DNA of 64,000 nucleotides from Ahaetulla prasina. Lineage: Eukaryota; Chordata; Lepidosauria; Squamata; Colubridae. The stretch covers positions 99,504,061-99,568,060 of the forward strand of contig NC_080540.1 of the NCBI RefSeq assembly GCF_028640845.1, given 5' to 3'. The notes under the pieces are model-generated. The model was not told the DNA's origin and did no database searches. It saw only the letters and a program-made list of their open reading frames with translations. Positions 1-9,174 of this stretch are shown piece after piece. A program made the position numbers and the translations under genes. The first letter of the stretch is position 1, and each line of letters opens with the position of its first letter.

Positions 1-297
1 AACTGCATTCTTGTTGTATTACTAGGGGTTGTTCCATAGCTGTCCCCAGAAATGCACTGTTTCTTCTTTCTCAGGTGTTGACTGACTCATTATTGTCTCT
101 CTATTGAAAGATTGGTAGAAATGTTTCTGATTCATCTTAAACTAGAGATTTTGCAATAGTGTGCAATTTGAATTTTGTATGTACTAATTTTCTTGTCCGT
201 GGTTGTTGTTTGCTGCTTTAATATTTCCACTGCTTGCTTGATCTGCCTTGTTTCTAGATGATATTTTTAATCAGTATTCTGATATTTTTATTTAATA
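1..297. other. unassigned AT-rich sequence
   Basis: No open reading frame, RNA gene or repeat that I recognise. It ends at the terminus of the Helitron relic that starts at 298. Probably intergenic DNA upstream of LEAP2. Confidence 0.4.
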
Positions 298-661
298 CTA
301 ACTGATTACCCGGCATTGCCTGGGTATTTATTTATCTCAGTCTTGTATTAGACAGGAAAAGGAATGAATTATATCTTTAAATCAAAGCAGATCACAGGGT
401 TTTAAAAGTATAAGCACAGTATACAAATTATAAAGTAAAATATTATTCAATATTAATAATATTAATTTAAGACAAAACTTGATTATAAACATTTTTAATT
501 TCACCTCCAGGAGCAAGAATAAATAAATTCTGTGGTGAACCACCCTTGAGCAAGCAACATAAAGTTATCTGGGGGAAACATGCTGATCTCAAATCCACTT
601 CACAGTACTTAATAGATTCACCCTGTGACTTATTGATCGTGATTGAGAATGCAAGTCTCAT
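298..661 (-). mobile_element. Helitron 3' portion (decayed)
   Basis: Read on the - strand, this fragment ends in the layout of a rolling-circle Helitron: a short GC hairpin (ACCCAGGCAATGCCGGGT), then a few bases, then TTAG followed by T, close to the usual CTAG|T terminus. Just upstream on the same strand lies the C-terminal end of a Pif1-type helicase (467-661). Helitrons code for a Rep-helicase protein with the helicase at its C-terminus, so the order fits. The final CTRR has changed C to T, so the end is degenerate. The 5' part, including Rep, is not seen. Confidence 0.65.
467..661 (-). pseudogene. Helitron Pif1-like helicase C-terminal fragment
   Basis: A 64-codon open stretch contains TINKSQGESI, which matches the late helicase motif of Helitron Pif1 proteins (usually TINKSQGQ), followed by a DLRS segment and a GSPQNLFILAPGG segment typical of the C-terminus of these proteins. 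The usual arginine-finger region (CSRVGSP in the family) reads LLKGGSP here, so the ATPase would be dead. No upstream helicase motifs continue in frame; the CA-rich tandem array starts immediately upstream. Confidence 0.65.
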
Positions 662-675
662 TTTTTTTTCAAAAA

Positions 676-1045
676 TTTGTCAATTTTTTTTCCAGAGTGT
701 ACCATCTGTGTACCAAATTTGGTTAAAATTGCTCAAGGCATTCCAGAACTATGCTGAAACACACACACACACACAGACACACACAGACACAGAGGGGTGT
801 TAGGGGTGTGTTACCCCCACAGTATTTTTTTTCCAGAGAGTAAGTCATCTGGGTAGCTAGTTTGGTTGAAATTGCTAGAGGCATTCCAGAATTATGCTGG
901 AACACACACACATGCACACATGCACACGCACACGCATATACACACACACACACCCTGAGGTGCTAGGGATGTCTTACCCCCAGAGTAAGTTATCTGTGTA
1001 CCAAGTTTGATTGAAATTGCTCAAGCCATTCCAGAGTTATGCTGG

Positions 1046-1084
<39 letters not shown>

Positions 1085-1480
1085 TGTTAGCCCCACAATA
1101 TTTTTTTTCCACAGAGTAAGTCATCTTACTCTGTAGCAAGTTTGGTAAAAATTGCTTGAGGCATTCAAGAGTTATGCTGGAACACACACCGACACACACA
1201 CACATGCACACACACACACAGACAGACACCGAGGGGTGTTGGGGTGTCTTACCCCCAAAGTATTTTTTTCCAGAGAGTAAGACATCAGTGTAGCAAGTTT
1301 GGTTAAAATTGCTTGAGCTGTTCCAGAGTTATGCTGGAACACACACAAACACACACACACCCCGAGGGGTGTTAGGGGTGTCTTACCCCCACAGTATTTG
1401 TTTCCAGAGAGTAAGTCATCTGTGTACCAAGTTTGGTTGAAATTGCTCAAGCCATTCCAGAGTTATGTTGGATCATATAT
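676..1480. repeat. tandem array of about 125-160-bp units, each with a (CA)n tract
   Basis: Six units are arranged head to tail. Each starts near TTTTTTCCAGAGAGTAAG, continues with a GTACCAAGTTTGGTTGAAATT-like core of which only parts are constant, then ATTCCAGAGTTATGCTGGA, a (CA)n run and a GAGGGGTGTTAGGGGTGT end. Starts lie near 684, 826, 980, 1105, 1263 and 1398. The unit length varies mainly through the CA tract. The array abuts the Helitron helicase relic and may derive from its interior; that link is an inference. Confidence 0.7.
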
Positions 1481-1499
1481 ACATACATAAAGTACATGC

Positions 1500-1759
1500 A
1501 TACATGTATACATAGGTCCTTTTATATATATATAGATAGATAGATTAGATTTTTATCCTGCCTTTATTACTTTATAAATAATTCAAGACTCAATATACTT
1601 AACACTTCTTCCTCCTATTTTTCTCACAATCAGAAATCTGTTGGTGGGTTGGACTGAGAAAGAGGGCAACTGGCCTAAGTCACCCAGCTGGCCTTCATGC
1701 CTCAGGTGGGACTAGAACTCAGTCTCCTGGTTTCTAGTCTGGCACCTTAACCACTAGAC
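1500..1759 (-). mobile_element. tRNA-derived SINE (5' head interrupted)
   Basis: On the - strand the tRNA-like head reads TGGTCTAGTGGTTAAGG (A box) and GAGTTCTAGTCCC (B box), followed by a body resembling known squamate tRNA SINEs and a tail that runs into ATAG and TA simple repeats at 1510-1545. The head is cut by the hAT-type element at 1760-3085; the short remainder of the head lies just after 3093. The family name is not certain. Confidence 0.65.
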
Positions 1760-3085
1760 CAAGGGTCTGCGACCTTAAGCACTCAAAGAGCCATTTGGAC
1801 CCGTTTCCCACAGAAAACACTGGGAGCCACAAAACCTGAAAGGGTGTGGCCAACTTGATATCACTCACTCCCACACAGTCACATGACCCACCCCTAGCCA
1901 CACCTACCCAGCCGGACATTAGGGCAGAGAACCGGTTGTTAAAAAACACCTGGAACCGCAAAAACCTTTTGACATCTCCCTCCCATTCTCTCTCTTTCTC
2001 TCCCTCCCCTTCTCTATCTCCCTCCCTCTCTGTGTGTATACTCTGTGTATCTCTCTCCCCCACTCTTCCTCTCTCTCCCGCTCTCTCTGTATCTCTGTCT
2101 CTCTCTCCCCTTCTATCTCCCTCCTTTGTGTCTCTCTGTCTCTTTCTCTCTCCATTTCTATCTCCCCATCTCTCCCCCTCTCTCTGTATCTCTCTCTCTC
2201 TTCTATCTCCCCACTCTCTCTGGGTCTCTCTGTCTCTCTCTGGCTGGCTGTGGTCACGAGAGGAGAAGGAGGGGGAGGAGGGGGAGGATTGCCTGAAAGG
2301 AAGCCTCCACCATGGCTCGTGCTCATTCCTCAGCCAGCCCAGATTTCAAAAAAGTTGCCAAGAAGAAAGAAAAGGAGTAGCAAAGAGCTCCAAGGAGAGC
2401 TTGCCGAGTTGGCCCAGCCTTGGCTTTCTGAGAGAGAGAGAAGAGACAGACAGAGACAGAGACAGAGACAGAGAGAGAGGGGGGAGACTGGCTGAGGGGC
2501 AAGCGTCATTGGTGAGGGTGCTCTGGCTTTCTCCAAAGCTGATCCCTGGGGTGGGCGTGTGAGGTTCGTGGGGCCAGCCCCCTTTTCCTGCTGCCCTGAG
2601 CTTCTTTACTCCTCCAGCAAAGCAGTGCCACCACTTGCTTTCATTGAAAAGTGTCCTCTGGGCGACGAAAGTCCCCCATGCAAGTTTTAAAGCAGTGGCT
2701 GGGTGCTACAGGCCCATTTCCTTTTCCGTTGTCCCTTCCTCCCAGATCCCCTTCCCACCCTTGCAGCCCTCGTGTTAGTGAAGCCGGCATCAGTTGCAGC
2801 CAGGTTGGGCCAGTGTCTCAGGGCAGAGAACAGGTTGCACATCTCCCCAAGTGACTGAGGCATACCCAGCACAAAAAAGGGCTGGAAGAAGCTCCAGCAA
2901 GAGTGAGGTGCTGGAGAATCAGCCCTGGCCGCTTCTCCATCTCCCACACCTTCTCAGGCCAGGTGAGGAGTGCCTGGGGGGGGTGAAGGGTGGGGCCAGC
3001 CAGTGGTGGGATCACCCAACAGGGAGACAAAGCAGAGGCCCAAAGAGCCGCATGCGGCTCTGGAGCCACAGGTTGCAGACACCTG
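1760..3085. mobile_element. hAT-type non-autonomous DNA transposon, 1.3 kb
   Basis: The element is bounded by an 8-bp direct repeat CACTAGAC at 1752-1759 and 3086-3093, the target-site length of hAT elements. Its ends are inverted: the left starts CAAGGGTCTGCGACCT and the right, read inverted, starts CAGGTGTCTGCAACCT. The interior has a long pyrimidine-rich CT tract (about 1975-2245) and a purine-rich GA tract (about 2430-2480). No transposase was recognised; the long open frames across it come from low-complexity sequence. Confidence 0.75.
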
Positions 3086-3641
3086 CACTAGACCAAACGG
3101 GGTCTCCTTAGCTTCTTTTATTTCATTTGTTCTGGCTTGCTTACATCTGAACTCAGCATCCTGATCTTATTTTCCAATCTGATCTTCCATTTTGTTGGTA
3201 CACTGTTTTTTTTAAAACATTTGTTGATTTTGCATCCAAGATCTTCAGTTATTATTAAAGCTGCACTGTACATTATTTTGTTTCTTACAGTGAACTGGTA
3301 CTAATGTTCAATATTACAGTATTGGCATCTTTTAACATGTGCTACCTGTGGACGGGGGTTGTAACAGGCTTCAATGCAGGCAACATTTTTGTGCTATTTT
3401 AGATAATCAGTTATTTGTTTCTGTGCCTTTTTTTTTTAATTAGAGGACTTTGTTCTTTCTGGGGGAAAAGCAGAGGAAAGGGTAGCTGGTTTAGAAATGA
3501 GAATGGTTCAATAGCTATGCTAGTTTTCTCTTCTATTGATTCCATCTGTTTTGTTTCTATCTGAACTCTTCTGGCATAGCTTCAATTTCTTTGTCCTGGG
3601 TAGACCTTTGTAATTCTTCTAATTCTATTTCTGTGAATGCT

Positions 3642-3827
3642 TTATTTTGTATTATTAATTGATAGCCTCTGTTCTGTTACTTCTGATTCAGGAAGTTGTT
3701 CTTTCCAGAACTGGTGCATTCTTTTCAGATATCCTCTTCTCATTGGACTTGATTTGTCATAACAAATCATTATTCCTTTGCTTCCAGTCACTGTATATTT
3801 GTAACGGGAAAGTAACTTTACTTTCAA
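3642..3827 (-). pseudogene. LINE ORF fragment (R4-like)
   Basis: A 61-codon open segment includes SPMRRGYLKRMHQFWKE and TEQRLS. I recall comparable RGYxKRxHxxW and TEQRL segments upstream of the reverse transcriptase of R4/Dong-type LINEs. No catalytic motif is present in this piece. A protein search against R4 elements would settle the assignment. Confidence 0.4.
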
Positions 3828-3846
3828 TGGTCCAGGCCCTGCTTAC

Positions 3847-4053
3847 CAGGGGTGGTATTCACTTACCTTCACTACCGGTTTGCAAATGTGAGCGTGTGTG
3901 TGTGTACACCTCCACACATGTGCAGGACTTTCTGCATATGCACAGATCATCAAAAATGGGACGTGATGACATCCGGGTGGATGGGCAGAGCCTCCTGCAG
4001 CTGCCACTACCGGTTCGCCCAAATCAGATAGAACCGGCTGAATACCACCACTG
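3847..4053. mobile_element. hAT-type MITE with 8-bp TSD
   Basis: A perfect 8-bp duplication CTGCTTAC flanks the element (3839-3846 and 4054-4061). The termini are inverted: CAGGGGTGGTATTCA on the left, TGAATACCACCACTG on the right. No coding capacity. A shorter relative with the same termini lies at 32935-33060. Confidence 0.85.
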
Positions 4054-5202
4054 CTGCTTACTCAATAACAATAGTTATTTCTGTCTATATAATTTATTAT
4101 TTCACACATCATTGTGTAATCATAGCTGCCAGTTTTTTAATTTGGTGTTGGCTTTCGTAAAGTGCTGTCCAAGATTGCTTAGTATTATATCCAGTGTGCC
4201 AATAACATTGGGACCACTACAGCTGATTTATGCCTTATTTTTTCCATTTCAATTTTCAAATGTTAATACTTTGTGGCCTTTTTCAATTCTTTCTCTTCTC
4301 TTCTATTATCACCTGGTATTGTCATGTCAATTATCTACACTTTCTTTTTAATCACAACTTTGGTGTGATTTTATTGTTTTGTGTTCAGAAATTCCACAAT
4401 ATTTTAAATTGCTGATTTTTTACTATCTTTTCAGTTATCTGTTCCCACCAATTTTTCCTTATCAGCACGATAATTTTTGCAGATGTTCCAGTGAATCATT
4501 TTAGCAGCTGTGTTATATTATTTATAATCAGTTGTGTGATCTTCTCAGCTAAACTGAGTATATGATCTATTGCTGCTTCTGCTTTTTTGCATAATCTGTA
4601 CTTTCAATCATTTGATGATTTTTTAGTTCTGACGTTGGCTGCATTAGTTATAATACTTGCATTTGAGCAACCAAAACCAAGCCTTCAGTTTCTTTTTTTC
4701 AGTGTTCCTATTGTAAGCAATTGCCAGGTTTAGCATTATACATTTTCCCTTGATCTTTTATAGAAATTGGCCATGTAATGCTTTCCCTTGCCAGCATGTT
4801 TATCTTTTTAATTATATCATTTTGATATTCATGATATTCATGTCTACTGTACATTCAGTAAGTTCCAATTTTTAACTTGCATCAGTGCTTGATTTTGAAG
4901 ATCCTTTACATCAGTGAATGCTTGGTTTTCTTCTTCAATTTGTTTGAGTTGAATTTTGTTTTTTGATCCAAACTGTCCAGTTCAGCTTTTGTCCAGTTAA
5001 TTCCAGCGGTGTATGTTGTCTCCAGATATTGACCGCTTTGACGGTGTTTGCATCGATAAAATTATTCAGTAATTTAAATAATTATTAAATGGTTCATCTT
5101 ATAGTCACCCAGATGTTCAGACGGGATTTGGGAAAGACTACCTATCTAGTCTTTCCTAAGGACCCTGGATAGACAGATGTTGATGTGCAATGATGTTAAT
5201 AT

Positions 5203-5835
5203 AACAACAGAGTTGGAAGGGACCTTGGAGGCCTTCTAGTCCAACCCCCTGCCCAGACAGGAAACCCTACACCATCTCAGTCAGATGATTATCCAACATT
5301 TTCTTAAAAATTTCCAGTGTTGGAGCATTCACAACTTCTGCAGGCAAGTTGTTCCACTGATTAATTGTTCTAACTGTCAGGAAATTTCTCCTTAGTTCTA
5401 AGTTGCTTCTTTCTTTGATCAGTTTCCACCCATTGCTTCTTGTTCTACCCTCAGGTGCTTTGGAGAACAGCCCGACTCCCTCTTCTTTGTGGCAACCCCT
5501 GAGATATTGGAACACTGCTATCATGTCTCCCCTAGTCCTTCTTTTTATTAAACTAGACATACCCAATTCCTGCAACCGTTCTTCATATGTTTTAGCCTCC
5601 AGTCCCCTAATCATCTTTGTTGCTCTTCTCTGCACTCTTTCTAGAGTCTCAGCATCTTTTTTACATCGTGGCGACCAAAACTGGATGCAATATTCCAAGT
5701 GTGGCCTTACCAAGGCATTATAAAGTGGCACTAACACTTCACGTGATCTTGATTCTATCCCTCTGTTTATGCAGCCCAGAACTGTGTTGGCTTTTTTAGC
5801 AGCTGCTGCACACTGCTGGCTGTGTGTTAAGAGAT
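5203..5835 (-). mobile_element. CR1 LINE, 5'-truncated 3' end
   Basis: On the - strand this is the end of a CR1 element: the C-terminal part of the reverse transcriptase ORF, then a short 3' UTR containing GGTTGGACTAGAAGGCCTCC and CCTTCCAACTCTGTTGTTAT, the well-known CR1 tail. It is 5'-truncated, as is usual for LINE copies. Confidence 0.85.
5267..5737 (-). pseudogene. CR1 reverse transcriptase C-terminal fragment
   Basis: A 156-codon open frame covers the thumb and C-terminal region of a CR1 pol: LVRPHLEYCIQFWSP, then ERVQRRATKMI, then a region ending WNNLPAEVV and FKKMLDNHL. These are conserved CR1 C-terminal blocks. The catalytic YADD box lies upstream and is missing through 5' truncation, so no active protein is possible. 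Confidence 0.85.
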
Positions 5836-6286
5836 ATCATCACAGGATGTGAGCTGTTCTGAGTAAAGCTGCCTTTTGCAATTGACTGATGGTGAATTTG
5901 TTTAAAAAAAAATAATTATTATTTAAATGTAATACATGCTATCCGCATCCCAGTACTTCTGGATGTTATTTTTATTTGCAAGTCATGCAAATGCAATTTA
6001 TATGCATAGAATATATTATTGCCACACACTCAGAAGAATTAAGGGTTGATCTGTTTTATTCAGCAAAATCTTTTAGAGAAATCAGTTTTACAATTTACCA
6101 ATTCCAATTGTGGATACATGCATGCATGCTTATTATGTATTTATTTGATAATAAATAAGCACCACTCACTATAGGTTTTTAAAAATCTGCATTTTCTTTT
6201 TCTTGCTCTGCAACAGATAGTTATTTCCTATGTAATTAAGCCTAAAACACAATGAGAAAACAGCATCAGTTTTATTTTTTGCGCTT

Positions 6287-6299
6287 TGACCTTTGACCC
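6287..6299 (-). promoter_or_regulatory. distal DR1 site (HNF4/RXR type) upstream of LEAP2
   Basis: TGACCTTTGACCC reads GGGTCAAAGGTCA on the other strand: two AGGTCA-type half-sites separated by one A, a near-perfect DR1. It lies about 230 bp upstream of the LEAP2 TATA box. HNF4A is the main liver and gut factor for such sites, which fits LEAP2 expression; occupancy is inferred. Confidence 0.55.
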
Positions 6300-6479
6300 A
6301 CTTATAAGTATACAATGAAAGACTGAGTGAATTCTAGGTTTTAAAAAGGAACAGCTGGCATGTTTCATATACCGATCAAGGTACAAGTACTTGAAAAATA
6401 AATATATTTAGCTTATAGGACAGACCTTGGACTATCACTTTAGTAGACATTAACTTATTAAATCTTTGTGTCTCTAAAG

Positions 6480-6492
6480 TGAACTTTGTCCC
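6480..6492 (-). promoter_or_regulatory. proximal DR1 site upstream of LEAP2
   Basis: TGAACTTTGTCCC reads GGGACAAAGTTCA on the other strand, a DR1 with half-sites GGGACA and AGTTCA. It sits about 35 bp upstream of the TATA box, a typical place for a proximal HNF4 site. Confidence 0.5.
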
Positions 6493-6526
6493 TTGAATAA
6501 GCTGGGAGGGTGATGCAACGGGCATC

Positions 6527-6534
6527 TATAAAAG
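6527..6534 (+). promoter_or_regulatory. LEAP2 TATA box
   Basis: TATAAAAG lies 79 bp before the LEAP2 ATG. A start of transcription some 30 bp downstream would leave a 5' UTR of about 50 nt. No competing TATA box is closer to the start codon. Confidence 0.65.
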
Positions 6535-6605
6535 GTGAACAAGGATGTTCAGGTGTACTCATTCCCTTTTGCAAAAAAAATTGATGGGCCAGAAAGGATT
6601 CAAAG

Positions 6606-6665
6606 ATGATTCAGGGTTTGAAAGTTTTGGCAATCTTCTCAATTTGTTCAGCCCTACTATTTCAG
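6606..6665 (+). CDS. LEAP2: LEAP2 exon 1 coding part
   Basis: Twenty codons, all signal peptide, ending in phase 0 at a GTAAGG donor. Confidence 0.9.
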
Positions 6666-8363
6666 GTAAGGACATAATTGGCATTTGGATTTCAAAATTG
6701 TGAGGCAAATGTATTTCAATATACAGTATATTTCATGCCTAAGAGATGTCTGTTATCAGAAGGGATTCAGTGTCTGAAGGGCCATCATCAAGAATCCAGG
6801 AATGACCTATTACTGTTTCAGTATTGGACTTCTTCCTCAATGGATTGAATTACATCCGTTTCCAATGGCTTCTACTTACCCAGTAAGTTAAGGATGGGTG
6901 GACCAGGTCTCTTCTCATATCATCTTCAGAGACCATGGAGGAAAACCTTCTGATTTATGGTCTCCATTTTTTGGAACGGCAGTCTCAAGATTTCCATCAC
7001 ATTGGTTTATTTAAGAAGCCATAAACCCTGGCTTTTCTGGGAAAGACGCTGATGATGACCAAGAGATCTTATGCTCCAGGGAAATTTATTGTGATAGGTA
7101 GCTTGGTATATGTATATTTATTTAACTTATTGGATTTTATTTAACTTGTTTAACAATTTTGCCTTTTCTTTTTGTACAAAGCCCAGAGTTTCAAAATTGG
7201 GCTAATCTGCAAATACTGTCAATAAATTAGTATGGAAAATTGTAATGTTAAAATGTAAGTTATGTGAATTTCTGTGGGACAGGCAAGTTTTGAAATTAGC
7301 ATCGACTTAATTAATTTTTGTACAGAAAGAGTAAGAGGCCATAAATTTCATGCAGAAATGACAGAATCTGAGAAAAAAGTCTGAAGAGAATTAAGAGCAC
7401 AAAAGTGCCTACCGTTCCTGTCCTATTGTTTTCTTCATTATAATATTATATGCATACTTTTACTTATACTTTTACTTATATATACTTTTTCTCTCATGAT
7501 GAGTTATTTTTATGTTGATGATTGTATATACTGTTGTGACAAAATAAAAAAAAACATGTTCAGATTTCAGTTTTATGTCATAGCCAGATTATAATTATGT
7601 TTCAGATACACTGTGCTTCACTGCATCCAGAAAATGCTCAGCTTCTTAGACCAAAAAGAACGACACCTTTCTGGAGAGGACTTTCAAGACCAGTTGGAGC
7701 ACCATGCAGGGATGACAGTGAATGCTTCACAAGAGTGTGCAGGTAATTTCCTTTTCATGCCTGGAAATGAAAAGTGTTTCATGCAAGTGTTTTTACTGTT
7801 AGGATAACTGCCATTATCAGGTCATTTTGAATAGGAGAAAGGTAAAAATATATTAACGTTTCTCCAAATTAGCAGAAGGGAAAAAAATCAATACAAAAGA
7901 GATTACAAATCTAGACTTCATTTACAAAATATTTTCTATTTAATGTTAAAACTGAAAACATTAAACAGTAATTTTTAATATAGTACAGTACAGATTGAAA
8001 TTAAAAACATTTTGGAAAATGTAATGCAGGCAAATTCTAGGACAATCTAACATGAAAACTGATTTACCTTTATTGATACATTTCTTACTCCTTGCAATTG
8101 TACATCATTACCATCAAGAACAAAAACCTCCCATTTGGATGTGCAACTCTAAAAAATGAGCTAAATAAGTACTGGTGGCACTATTGCTTTCCTGAAACAA
8201 AGTAATGCAATGTTTGCTTCAATATTACAGAAACTACTGTTAAAATACTAGATTCTTTCTTACATATGGATTAATCTTAATGTGCCTAAAACAGTAATCA
8301 GACTGATTCTTTGTTTTATTTTGCAGGAACAAACTATGTTCTTTAAAAATATTGCAAGAGTAA
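6606..8363 (+). CDS. LEAP2: LEAP2, liver-expressed antimicrobial peptide 2 (three exons)
   Basis: Coding segments are 6606-6665, 7606-7742 and 8327-8363, all with GT-AG borders; together 78 codons with the stop, the same 77-residue length as I recall for human LEAP2. Residues 1-20 form a hydrophobic signal peptide (start MIQGLKVLAIF). A short propeptide ends in RPKR, a furin site, followed by the mature peptide TTPFWRGLSRPVGAPC... with four cysteines (mature positions 16, 22, 27, 32) in the family spacing for two disulfides. LEAP2 is secreted by liver and gut, is cationic and antimicrobial in vitro, and antagonises the ghrelin receptor GHSR through its N-terminal residues. The first mature residue is Thr where mammals have Met. 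An earlier ATG at 6584 is in another frame. The gene converges with AFF4, supporting orthology. Confidence 0.93.
7606..7742 (+). CDS. LEAP2: LEAP2 exon 2
   Basis: 137 nt after a TTTCAG acceptor. It codes for the propeptide, the RPKR cleavage site and most of the mature peptide, including the CRDDSEC segment, and ends in phase 2 at a GTAATT donor. Confidence 0.93.
8327..8363 (+). CDS. LEAP2: LEAP2 exon 3 coding part
   Basis: After TTTTGCAG the split Arg codon is completed and the exon reads NKLCSLKILQE then TAA. It supplies the fourth cysteine. This exon is too short to stand out as an open frame, but phase and length agree exactly. Confidence 0.9.
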
Positions 8364-8621
8364 TTATGTCTTAAGAAGAACAAGCTGTTACCTTGGATTA
8401 TGCTTCCCTTTTTTATTTATGGTCACATCTCCTAATATATATATATTTAAAGCTTTTCAATTGGTGCTTCAGTTGTATGGACAAATGAAAGAATTTCAAC
8501 TTGGCAGAAATATATGCTAATTTAGTTTATAGTTTCCATCTTGTTTCAAGATGTGCTTTTATCCAAGCTACGGTAGCTTCAACTGATTTTATCTTTTATC
8601 TGTATTTTTTCTGTGCAAAAA

Positions 8622-8632
8622 AATAAAATAAA
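8622..8632 (+). terminator. LEAP2 polyadenylation signals
   Basis: Two overlapping AATAAA hexamers (8622-8627 and 8627-8632) lie about 260 nt after the LEAP2 stop codon, giving a short 3' UTR. Confidence 0.7.
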
Positions 8633-9174
8633 TACTTGTAAGAGCAACTACATTTTGATATTTTTCTTGCATACCATTCAAAAGAGAAAGACACATAACA
8701 ATTAAGACACACTGAAAATATTCTGAGAAGAGATGGACTTTTCCAACAGATGACTCTTCTGAGCAAAAGTGATAAGATTTTGACTTTATCTAACCATTAA
8801 TAATGCTAGACAGTTTCAAGCAGTTTCCAGTCTTAATGAAGCACTTAAAGAACATTAAATTATTAACAACAAGCATTTAAATACCACCAATTTCAACACT
8901 CTTCCAAATTTTTTCCCTTTTTAATTTTTCCTATGGCTTTCAAACTTACATTGCGTAGTGGGTAATGCTGCAGTCAGTTTAATGAAAATATTTCAGTGAT
9001 AATCGTAGGAAGTCCTGTCGCCTTCCCACTATTCTGTGGTCAGGAAATGAGAGAACAGATCACAATTGCTCCCATTCTCAAACCAAAAAGATTTTCTGAT
9101 CTAATGTGCAGTGCCATGGCAGAAAGGTTTATACTATAGGATTAATTCAAGCACAGTGCTTATAAAGTTTAATA

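Larger units (their letters stand above)
3105..5160 (-). mobile_element. degenerate LINE, possibly R4/Dong clade
   Basis: AT-rich sequence whose - strand retains short stretches that look like a non-LTR retrotransposon ORF, most clearly at 3642-3827. It is broken by many stops and by the hAT MITE at 3847-4053. The clade is a guess from the SPMRRGYLKRMHQFWKE and VTEQRL segments. Confidence 0.4.

Noticed and set aside
676..1480. CRISPR-like array
   Set aside because: Whole units repeat including the would-be spacers, with CA runs and eukaryotic context; it is a tandem repeat.
1734..2562. Long overlapping open frames rich in Ser, Leu, Pro or Arg, Glu
   Set aside because: They come from (CT)n and (GA)n low-complexity sequence inside a hAT-type element; no domain, no splice context.
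6584..6605. Upstream ATG at 6584 as the LEAP2 start
   Set aside because: Different frame from the signal peptide; starting at 6606 gives the full 77-residue family length.
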